Part shown: piece after piece, positions 57,868-64,000 of the stretch
Layout: each line of letters opens with the position of its first letter
How positions within the stretch are numbered: position 1 is the stretch's first letter
Assembly: GCF_027604915.1 (NCBI RefSeq)
Contig: NZ_JAJAQC010000002.1
Coordinates: 1 to 64,000 of the forward strand
From: Streptomonospora mangrovi
GTDB taxonomy: Bacteria > Actinomycetota > Actinomycetes > Streptosporangiales > Streptosporangiaceae
Length of the DNA: 64,000 nt
Direction of reading: 5' to 3'
Made by a program: the position numbers and the translations under genes
The notes under the pieces: generated by a model
What the model saw: only the letters and a program-made list of their open reading frames with translations
Database searches by the model: none
What the model was told of the DNA's origin: nothing

Positions 57868-58761
57868 TCAGAACAGGGTGGCGGTCTCGGGTGCGGGCGG
57901 CTCGGCGGCGGGGGCCAGCAGTTCGGGGCCGTTGTTGCGGACGCTGTTGACGGCGGTGCTCACCGGCCGGACCTCGAAGTCGGCGGCGGGGGTGGCCGAC
58001 AGCGCGCGCTGGAGGTCCTCAGGCCCGGAGGTGGGGTCGAGCCAGGTGGCCCACAGGTCGGGCGGCACCACCACGGGCATGCGCTCGTGGATGGCGGCGA
58101 GTTCGGGCGCGGCCTCGGTGGTGACCACGGTGCAGCTCCACAGCCACGCCCGGGGGTCGTCGTCGGCGCGGGTGGGGTCGCGCCAGCGCTCGAACAGCCC
58201 GGCCAGCGCCAGCGGGGCGCCGTCGGCGTAGCCGATGGCGAAGGGCCGCTTGCGGGACTTGGCCTTGCGCCGCTGGTGGGCGGGGTCGGTGGCCGGGGAG
58301 GTGCCGGCCTCGGCGGTGCCGGGGGCGTCCTGGGGCAGCAACTGCCACTCGTAGTAGGCGTCGGCGGGGATCAGGCAGCGGCGGCGGGCGAACGCGGCGC
58401 GGTAGGCCGGCTTCTCGGCGACGGTCTCGCTGCGGGCGTTGATCATCTTGTAGCCGACGTTGGGGTCCTTGGCCCAGGAGGGCACCAGGCCCCAGCGCAG
58501 GGTGCCCAGCGAGCGCGGCCCCCGGTGGGCGGGCGCGGCGCCCGCGGCGGCCTCGCCGGGCGGGGTGCCCAGGACCGCGTAGACGGTCTTGCCGGGGGCG
58601 ACGTTGTAGTCGGGCGCCAGTTCCTCCAGCGGCGGCCAGGCGCGGGTGCCGGCCGCGCCCGTCTCCTGCCCCGCCTCGGCCGCGGGGGCGTCGGACTCGG
58701 GGAAGTCGAACGCCAACTGGAGTTCGTGGGCGTTGCGGGATTGGGCGTAGCGTCCGCACAT
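57868..58761 (-). CDS. SOS response-associated peptidase family protein (HMCES/YedK-like)
   Basis: A 297-residue protein that in the family forms a DNA-protein crosslink with abasic sites in single-stranded DNA. The start gives MCGRYAQ, so Cys2 becomes the catalytic residue after Met removal. PDYNVAPGKTVYAV, WGLVPSWAKDPN, MINARSETVAEKPAYRAAFARRRCL and the LAAIHERMPVVV motif with its His are the other conserved elements. A disordered insert (QDAPGTAEAGTSPATDPAHQ) lies in the middle. Confidence 0.93.
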   Translation of the reverse strand: MCGRYAQSRNAHELQLAFDFPESDAPAAEAGQETGAAGTRAWPPLEELAPDYNVAPGKTVYAVLGTPPGEAAAGAAPAHRGPRSLGTLRWGLVPSWAKDPNVGYKMINARSETVAEKPAYRAAFARRRCLIPADAYYEWQLLPQDAPGTAEAGTSPATDPAHQRRKAKSRKRPFAIGYADGAPLALAGLFERWRDPTRADDDPRAWLWSCTVVTTEAAPELAAIHERMPVVVPPDLWATWLDPTSGPEDLQRALSATPAADFEVRPVSTAVNSVRNNGPELLAPAAEPPAPETATLF

Positions 58762-58831
58762 GGCGATCAGCCTAGCCGCGCGCGCGGACCGTTCCGGGCG
58801 CACCCCGTACCACCTGGGCGGATGCCCCCGT

Positions 58832-58906
58832 GCGGCCTGAGCCGGCCTCCGGGGCGCGGCTGCGCCCCGGTCCGGCGCCCCGGCGGCGCCGGGCGCCTCA
58901 GGCCGC
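58832..58906 (-). terminator. structured terminator region behind osmC-type gene
   Basis: GCGGCCTGAG (58832-58841) and CTCAGGCCGC (58897-58906) pair and enclose a perfect 9-bp hairpin CCGGGGCGC-GGCT-GCGCCCCGG at 58849-58870. The outer arm covers the end of the OsmC-type gene. Confidence 0.5.
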
Positions 58907-59380
58907 GCCCGCCACCCGGATCTGGGCCTCGTGGCGCACCGGGAAGTTCACCGAGCGGGCGATGAAGCACGCCCGGTGCGCCCGCTCGTGCAGCTCGGTG
59001 GCGGCCGCCACCATGCCCTCCTCGGCGACGGTGACCACCGGGTGCAGCGTGACCTCGGTGAACTCCCCGGAGGAGTCGCGGTGGGTCACCATGGTCCCGG
59101 TCGCGGTGTCGGTGTAGTCCACCACGTTGACCCCCGCCGCCACCGACAGCGCCAGGTAGGACAGCATGTGGCACTCGCTGAGGGCGGCCACGAGCAGGTC
59201 CTCGGGGTTCCACCGCCGCGGGTCGCCCCTGAACGCGGCGTCGGCCGATCCGTGGATCACCGGCCGGCCCTCGGCGGTGACGTCGTGGGCGCGCTCGTAG
59301 GCGCGGTAGCCGGCGGTGCCCGACCCGGTGTTGCCGGTCCAGCGCACCGCGACCTCGTAGTGGTGGCTCTTGTCTCCCAT
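58898..59380 (-). CDS. OsmC/Ohr-family peroxiredoxin-like protein
   Basis: A 160-residue OsmC-fold protein that probably reduces organic hydroperoxides. The first catalytic Cys is Cys70 in VAALSECHMLSYLALS, and the second is in HRACFIARSVNFPV near the C-terminus. GYRAYERAHDV is close to the N-terminus. I start at ATG 59380 with AGGAGGGCGG upstream. It is monocistronic and divergent from aroA. Confidence 0.92.
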   Translation of the reverse strand: MGDKSHHYEVAVRWTGNTGSGTAGYRAYERAHDVTAEGRPVIHGSADAAFRGDPRRWNPEDLLVAALSECHMLSYLALSVAAGVNVVDYTDTATGTMVTHRDSSGEFTEVTLHPVVTVAEEGMVAAATELHERAHRACFIARSVNFPVRHEAQIRVAGAA

Positions 59381-59530
59381 GGCCCCGCCCTCCTGGTTCG
59401 CGCCCGCGCGGCGGCGGCCCGCGCCGCCGCCCGCTGCCATCCCGCGCTCTTGTCCCTCTGTCCTCCAGCCTGCCCGGCCGCGCCGCCGCGACCCACAGCG
59501 GGGTCCACGTGCGGCCGTTAACCTTGAGGC

Positions 59531-60805
59531 ATGCCCGACTCCGCGCCGCACTGGCCCGCCCCCGTCGCCCGCACGCCCGTGGACGCCACGGTCACGCTGC
59601 CCGGCTCCAAGTCGATGACCAACCGCGCGCTGATCATCGCGGCGCTGTCGGAGACCCCCAGTATCGTGCGCCGCCCGCTGCGCAGCCGCGACACCGACCT
59701 CATGGCCGCCGCGCTGCGGGCCATGGGCATCGGTATCACCCCCGAGGGCGGGGACTGGGCCGTGGTGCCGGCCCCGCCGCGCGGCCCGGCCCGGGTCGAC
59801 GTCGGCAACGCCGGAACGGTGATGCGCTTCGCCCCGCCGCTCGCCGCCCTGGCGGACGGCCCCGTGGAGTTCGACGGCGACCCCCGGGCGCGCGAACGCC
59901 CGGTCGGCCCGCTGCTGGCGGCGCTGCGCGCGCTGGGCGTTGACCTCGACGACGGCGGGCGCGGCGCGCTGCCGGTGACCGTGCGCGGCACCGGGTCGGT
60001 GCGCGGCGGCGCGGTCACCCTGGACGCCTCCGGGTCCTCCCAGTTCGTCTCGGCGCTGCTGCTGTCGGGCGCGCGCTTCGCGCAGGGTGTCGAGGTCCGC
60101 CACGACGGCCCGCCGGTGCCCTCACGCCCGCACCTGGACATGACCGTGGAGATGCTGCGCGCGGCGGGCGTGGCGGTCGACACCGCCGTCCCCGACGTCT
60201 GGCGGGTGGCGCCGGGCCCGGTGAAGGCCGCCGAGGTGGTGGTCGAGCCCGACCTCTCCAACGCCGCGCCGTTCCTGGCCGCCGCGCTGGTCACCGGCGG
60301 CCGCGTCACGGTGGCCGGGTGGCCCGAGCGCACCACCCAGCCCGGCGACGCGCTGCGCGACCTGTTCGCCCGCATGGGCGGCGAGGTCACCCGCACCGCC
60401 GAGGGCCTGACCCTGCGCGGCACCGGCGAGGTGCGCGGCATCACCGCCGACCTGCGCGAGGTCGGCGAACTCACCCCCACCGTGGCGGCCGTGGCGGCGC
60501 TGGCCTCCTCCCCCTCCCGGCTGACCGGGATCGCGCACCTGCGCCGGCACGAGACCGACCGCATCGCGGCCCTGGTCCGCGAGATCAACGCCCTGGGCGG
60601 CGACGCCGAGGAACTGCCCGACGGCCTGGTGGTGCGGCCGCGCCCGCTTCGCGGCGGGGTCTTCCACAGCTACGACGACCACCGGATGGCCACCTCCGGC
60701 GCGGTGATCGGCCTGGCGGTGCCCGGGGTGGAGGTGGAGAACATCGCCACGACCGCCAAGACCTTGCCCGACTTCCCCGGACTGTGGGCCGAGGTGGCGC
60801 GGTGA
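59531..60805 (+). CDS. aroA: 3-phosphoshikimate 1-carboxyvinyltransferase
   Basis: EPSP synthase of the shikimate pathway, 424 residues. [12 protein letters not shown] gives Lys27 and Arg32 for phosphoenolpyruvate and shikimate-3-phosphate binding; [19 protein letters not shown]-like ([14 protein letters not shown]) and YDDHRMATS are the other conserved segments. It overlaps rsgA by GTGA. Aromatic amino-acid synthesis genes are not nearby. Confidence 0.97.
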   Translation: MPDSAPHWPAPVARTPVDATVTLPGSKSMTNRALIIAALSETPSIVRRPLRSRDTDLMAAALRAMGIGITPEGGDWAVVPAPPRGPARVDVGNAGTVMRFAPPLAALADGPVEFDGDPRARERPVGPLLAALRALGVDLDDGGRGALPVTVRGTGSVRGGAVTLDASGSSQFVSALLLSGARFAQGVEVRHDGPPVPSRPHLDMTVEMLRAAGVAVDTAVPDVWRVAPGPVKAAEVVVEPDLSNAAPFLAAALVTGGRVTVAGWPERTTQPGDALRDLFARMGGEVTRTAEGLTLRGTGEVRGITADLREVGELTPTVAAVAALASSPSRLTGIAHLRRHETDRIAALVREINALGGDAEELPDGLVVRPRPLRGGVFHSYDDHRMATSGAVIGLAVPGVEVENIATTAKTLPDFPGLWAEVAR

Positions 60806-61794
60806 GCGGCGGGCGGCGCCCCCTGGACGAGGACGACGTCCGGATCCGGGCGCGCGGCGGCTCCCGCCCGCGCACCCGCACCCGCCCCAAGCACGAGGAC
60901 GCCCGCGAGGGGTTCGTCACCGCCGTCGACCGGGGCCGCTACCGCTGCCTGGTCGCGGACCGCCCCGTCGTCGCGATGAAGGCGCGCGAACTGGGGCGCG
61001 GCAGCATCGTCGTGGGCGACCGCGTGGCCCTGGTGGGCGACCTGTCGGGCCGCCCCGACACCCTGGCCCGCGTGGTGCGGGTCGAGGAGCGCCGCTCGGT
61101 GCTGCGCCGCACCGCCGACGACACCGACCCCGTCGAGCGGGTGATCGTGGCCAACGCCGACCAACTGGTGATCGTGGCGGCGCTGGCCGACCCCGACCCC
61201 CAGCCGCGCTTCATCGACCGCTGCCTGGTGGCGGCCTTCGACGCCGGGCTGGCGCCCCTGCTGTGCCTGACCAAGGCCGACCTCGCCGGGCCTGAGGACC
61301 TGCTGCGCACCTACGCCGGCCTGGACGTCGCCCACGTGGTGACGCGCCGCGACCGCGGCCTCGACTCCCTCGCCGCCCGCCTGGCCGGGCGCACCAGCGT
61401 GCTCGTGGGGTCGTCGGGCGTGGGCAAGTCCACCCTGGTCAACCTGCTGGTGCCGGCCGCCGCGCGGGCCGTGGGCGACGTCAACCCGGTCACCGGGCGC
61501 GGCCGGCACACCTCCACCTCGGCGGTGGCGCTGCCCTTCGACGGCGGCTGGATCATCGACACCCCGGGCGTGCGCAGCTTCGGGCTGGCCCACATCAGCC
61601 CCGACGACGTGGTCGCCGGGTTCTCCGACCTCGCCGACGCGGTGGCCGCCTGCCCGCCGGGCTGCCCGCACACGGCGGGCGCGCCCGGCTGCGCGCTGGA
61701 CGCCGGCGTGGCCGAAGGCGCCCTCGACCCCGACCGGGTGGCGTCGCTGCGCCGGCTGCTCAGCAGCCGCGAGTCCGGCGACGACCGCGCCTGA
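60802..61794 (+). CDS. rsgA: ribosome biogenesis GTPase RsgA
   Basis: A circularly permuted GTPase that checks the 30S subunit. The 330-residue protein has G4 TKAD at 157-160, G1 GSSGVGKST at 203-211, then G3 DTPG further on, i.e. the permuted order. An OB-like N-terminal domain and a C-terminal zinc-binding C-x3-C-x-H-x5-C ([14 protein letters not shown]) flank it. GTG 60802 overlaps the aroA stop, so they form one operon. Confidence 0.95.
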   Translation: MSGGRRPLDEDDVRIRARGGSRPRTRTRPKHEDAREGFVTAVDRGRYRCLVADRPVVAMKARELGRGSIVVGDRVALVGDLSGRPDTLARVVRVEERRSVLRRTADDTDPVERVIVANADQLVIVAALADPDPQPRFIDRCLVAAFDAGLAPLLCLTKADLAGPEDLLRTYAGLDVAHVVTRRDRGLDSLAARLAGRTSVLVGSSGVGKSTLVNLLVPAAARAVGDVNPVTGRGRHTSTSAVALPFDGGWIIDTPGVRSFGLAHISPDDVVAGFSDLADAVAACPPGCPHTAGAPGCALDAGVAEGALDPDRVASLRRLLSSRESGDDRA

Positions 61795-61911
61795 CCCCCT
61801 CCGACCTGGCCGAATGCGGTCACGGGTGGATCACGGGGCGCGTGCGGCCGCTGGGGTACGTATATATTCCTGTGCCGCTGTTTCCGTTTTCCACCCCTTT
61901 GGACTTATTTC

Positions 61912-62241
61912 ATGATCATCTGGCGCGGATGGGGCATTCTCGTCCTCCTGATCACCGGACTGTGCTGCGTGCCGGGCGGGCTCGTCACCGAGGCCGTGCT
62001 GGGCGCCGACCTGGCGCTCTTCGGCGTCTCGGGCGGCCTGGTGGTCGCAGGCGTGGCCGTCTTCTTCATCGGCCAGCGGCTCAACGCCCCCCGGCAGGGG
62101 TTCCACCCCCAGACCGGCCAGCCGGTCCTCTACCGCAACCAGCACACGTTCTTCTTCGTGCCCATGCAGTACTTCGCCTTCGTGCTGCTGGCGGTGAGCG
62201 TGGTCCTGCTCATCTCGACCCTGCTGGGCCTGGTCGTCTGA
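61912..62241 (+). CDS. small integral membrane protein
   Basis: A 109-residue protein of unknown function. Three or four hydrophobic segments are seen: GWGILVLLITGLCCVPGGLV, ALFGVSGGLVVAGVAVFFIG, then a short hydrophilic loop (FHPQTGQPVLYRNQHTF) and FAFVLLAVSVVLLISTLLGL. The upstream stretch (61856-61911) is unusually A/T-rich with TATATT, a good promoter candidate. Its 3' end overlaps the convergent HAD gene by 32 bases. Confidence 0.8.
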   Translation: MIIWRGWGILVLLITGLCCVPGGLVTEAVLGADLALFGVSGGLVVAGVAVFFIGQRLNAPRQGFHPQTGQPVLYRNQHTFFFVPMQYFAFVLLAVSVVLLISTLLGLVV

Positions 62242-62932
62242 TCCCCAGCTCGTCCAGGCGGTCCAGCATGTCGCCGGTGTCGCGGTAGACCCGGTAGGCG
62301 CCGGTGCGCTCCAGCTCGTCGCGGCCGTAGCCGCCCGAGAGCACGCCCACGCCCAGCGCGCCGGCGCGGCGGGCCGCCAGCAGGTCCCACACACTGTCGC
62401 CGACCACCATGGCGCCGCGCGGGTCCACGCCCAGGTGGGCGGCCGCGGCCAGGAACAGGTCGGGGTCGGGCTTGGCGTGGCGCACCTGGTCGCGCGTCAC
62501 CATGGGGGTGTCCTCGGGCAGGCCCAGGATGCCCAGCGCGGTCCGCGCGGTCTCGGCCCGCCCGCTGGTGGCGATGGCCCACTTCACGCCCCGCTCGGTC
62601 AGCGCGGCCAGCAGCTCGGGCGCGCCGGGCAGCGGGCGCACCGACTCGTGCTGGCGCAGGTACTCCTCGGCGTGCAGCCGCTGGATGTCCTCGACCTCCT
62701 CGGGCGACAGCTCCAGCCCGGTCTCGCGCATGAGCGCCGACACGAACAGGCCGCCGCTCATGCCGATGCGGCGGTGGATGCGCCACACCGCGAGGTCGAT
62801 GCCCATGGCCGCCAGGGCGGCGCGCCAGGCGATCACGTGCTGGTAGACGCTGTCCACCAGGGTGCCGTCGAGGTCGAACAGGAACGCGGGCGGCTCCGGG
62901 GCCGGGTACTGGATGGCGGTCGTCTCACTCAC
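62210..62932 (-). CDS. HAD-superfamily phosphatase
   Basis: A 240-residue phosphatase with an alpha-helical cap. FLFDLDGTLVDSVYQHV is motif I (both Asp), WAIATSGRAET motif II, HAKPDPDLF motif III Lys, and AMVVGDSVWDLLAARRAG motif IV. The pattern is that of the beta-phosphoglucomutase / phosphoglycolate-phosphatase group. The substrate is unknown. The start is an ATG with a weak ribosome-binding site. Confidence 0.9.
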   Translation of the reverse strand: MSETTAIQYPAPEPPAFLFDLDGTLVDSVYQHVIAWRAALAAMGIDLAVWRIHRRIGMSGGLFVSALMRETGLELSPEEVEDIQRLHAEEYLRQHESVRPLPGAPELLAALTERGVKWAIATSGRAETARTALGILGLPEDTPMVTRDQVRHAKPDPDLFLAAAAHLGVDPRGAMVVGDSVWDLLAARRAGALGVGVLSGGYGRDELERTGAYRVYRDTGDMLDRLDELGIRRPGPAGSR

Positions 62933-63022
62933 GCACCCACCCTCTCATCCGGTGCCCGCCGGCACCCGCGCGGGCGCACGGGGCGCCCGGCGCGCCCCGG
63001 GGACCGCCGGCGGGCCGGCCGC

Positions 63023-63628
63023 TCAGCCGCGGACGTGGCCGCAGACCGCCCCGATCATGCTGTGCACCGCCAACTCCACCCGCCGCGCCGCCTGGTCGGG
63101 GTCGGTGGGCAGCAGCACGTAGGACAGGATCAGCCGCAGCGCGACCTCGGCCACCGCCTCGGCGTCGGCGCGCCCGATCTGCGGCAGCCGCTCCAGCAGG
63201 CAGTCGGTCATGCGCGAGCCCAGCTCCACGTGCAGCGGCTCGGCGCGGGTGGTCAGCACCGGCAGCAGCTCGGAGTCGCCGGTGATGACCGCGCCCAGCA
63301 GCGGGTTCTCCGCCGAGGCGGTCAGCGCCCACCGCGCCGACTCCGCCACCGCGTGCGCGGGGTGCTCGCCGCTGCCGGTGAGGATGCGCTCGACGGTGTC
63401 GAGGAACTGCCCGGCCTCGCGCACCACCACCGCCTGGAGCAGGCCCTCCTTGCTGCCGAACTCGTTGTAGAGGGTCTGGCGGGACACCCCCGCGGCGGCG
63501 GCGATGTCGGCCATGCGCATCCGCGCCCACCGCCCGGCGACGACCTCGACGTAGGCGGCGTCCAGCAGCCGGGTCCGCGTGGCGGAGCCCTCCGGCGGCG
63601 GAGTCGGCCGCCCCTTCGCGTGGGTCAT
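63023..63628 (-). CDS. TetR-family transcriptional regulator
   Basis: A 201-residue regulator. The N-terminal helix-turn-helix spans LLDAAYVEVVAGRWARMRMADIAAAAGVSRQTLYNEFGSKEGLLQAVV (about residues 22-68). The rest is the ligand-binding domain. No adjacent transporter gene betrays the ligand. The ATG at 63628 has no strong ribosome-binding site. Confidence 0.93.
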   Translation of the reverse strand: MTHAKGRPTPPPEGSATRTRLLDAAYVEVVAGRWARMRMADIAAAAGVSRQTLYNEFGSKEGLLQAVVVREAGQFLDTVERILTGSGEHPAHAVAESARWALTASAENPLLGAVITGDSELLPVLTTRAEPLHVELGSRMTDCLLERLPQIGRADAEAVAEVALRLILSYVLLPTDPDQAARRVELAVHSMIGAVCGHVRG

Positions 63629-63745
63629 GCGGTCATACTGTCACGGTAGGCGCGCCGGCTCGCGCCCTTCCCGCCCGTTGACCGGGCGGACCGGCGGGGG
63701 GCGCCCCCGCCCGCACCGGCCCTTGGAAAGGTAGCGTTAGCCGCC

Positions 63746-64000
63746 ATGGCGTCCTATGACGATGATCTGCGTCTGGCCCACGTCCTCGCCGACGCGGCCG
63801 ACGACATCTCCCTCCGGCACTTCCGCGCGCTCGACCTCAAGGTCGACACCAAACCCGACCTCACGCCCGTCACCGAGGCCGACCGGTCGGTCGAGGAGAC
63901 GCTGCGCGGCGTGCTCTCCCGCGCCCGGCCGCGCGACGCCGTGATCGGCGAGGAGTACGGCAAGACCGGCGTCAGCCACCGGGTGTGGGTCCTGGATCCC
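63746..64000 (+). CDS. hisN: histidinol-phosphatase/inositol-monophosphatase-like protein, N-terminal part (cut by window end)
   Basis: The first 85 residues of a lithium-sensitive phosphatase of the inositol-monophosphatase fold. ADDISLRHFRALDLKVDTKP and DLTPVTEADRSVEE are typical of the HisN group (final phosphatase of histidine synthesis); VIGEEYG gives the metal-binding Glu pair, and the sequence is cut at WVLDP, just at the DPIDGT metal-binding motif. ATG 63746 follows GGAAAGG. The HisN identity is likely but not certain on this fragment. Confidence 0.85.
   Translation, partial: MASYDDDLRLAHVLADAADDISLRHFRALDLKVDTKPDLTPVTEADRSVEETLRGVLSRARPRDAVIGEEYGKTGVSHRVWVLDP

Overview
The window is a chromosomal segment of a very GC-rich Gram-positive actinomycete. 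Evidence for this includes a WhiB/Wbl protein, a SigR-RsrA pair, a DasR-type GntR regulator, a DUF5753/DUF397 pair, a SigB/F-type sigma factor with its anti-sigma partner, an actinobacterial fused 2-oxoglutarate dehydrogenase (Kgd), frequent GTG/TTG starts, and hairpin terminators without U-tracts. A Nocardiopsis/Streptomonospora-like host (Nocardiopsaceae) is my best inference, but the sequence alone does not prove it. No phage, IS element, CRISPR array or rRNA was seen. Genes are dense and mostly housekeeping, regulatory or stress-related.

Layout. 0.1-5.1 kb: L-serine dehydratase, an unknown protein, an orphan RelE-like toxin, a MarR regulator, a FhuF-like iron reductase behind an iron box, and a HAD phosphatase. 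5.2-9.5 kb: an envelope-stress island with a minus-strand operon of three Asp23/Gls24-type proteins plus AmaP/DUF6286 membrane proteins, diverging from an ECF sigma factor whose partner fuses an anti-sigma-like zinc motif to an Asp23-type domain. 9.6-14.5 kb: PurU, an alanine-racemase-fold aldolase/deaminase, DUF3618, a CDP-alcohol phosphatidyltransferase and Bcp peroxiredoxin. 14.8 kb: an unusual class-I tRNA gene with anticodon UAG. 15-26 kb (all minus strand): MFS transporter, Ser/Thr kinase, M16 peptidase pair, lipoprotein, methyltransferase/aminotransferase pair, BlaI-type repressor and an SDR. 26.7-33 kb (plus): Kgd, DUF6104, and a DUF4097-PadR operon.

33.3-44 kb: quinone oxidoreductase, DUF5753 regulator with DUF397 and a coupled mini-ORF, malic enzyme, polar amino-acid ABC operon, GNAT enzyme, anti-sigma/SigB-type operon, small membrane protein, and diacylglycerol-kinase-like lipid kinase. 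44-49 kb: WblE (WhiB1) beside a PdtaS-like histidine kinase, with a CRP-like box in front of wblE; then a DasR orthologue with a DasR-like operator at its own promoter, and a ThDP-dependent acetolactate-synthase-like enzyme. 49-53 kb: thioesterase, biotinyl carrier, and two overlapping membrane HD/HD-GYP genes preceded by a 28-residue peptide gene. 53.5-57.6 kb: RsrA-SigR with a textbook SigR promoter, a methyltransferase, and ThiC behind a TPP riboswitch. 57.9-64 kb: HMCES/YedK-like protein, OsmC, AroA-RsgA, small membrane protein, HAD phosphatase, TetR regulator, and the truncated start of a HisN-like phosphatase.

The segment is rich in stress regulation: three sigma factors, two anti-sigma candidates plus a zinc-finger/Asp23 fusion, a redox regulator, an iron box, a riboswitch and c-di-GMP-type HD-GYP enzymes. 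The best candidates for something undescribed are the UAG-anticodon tRNA, the 28-residue peptide in front of the HD pair, and the zinc-finger/Asp23 fusion partnered with an ECF sigma factor.
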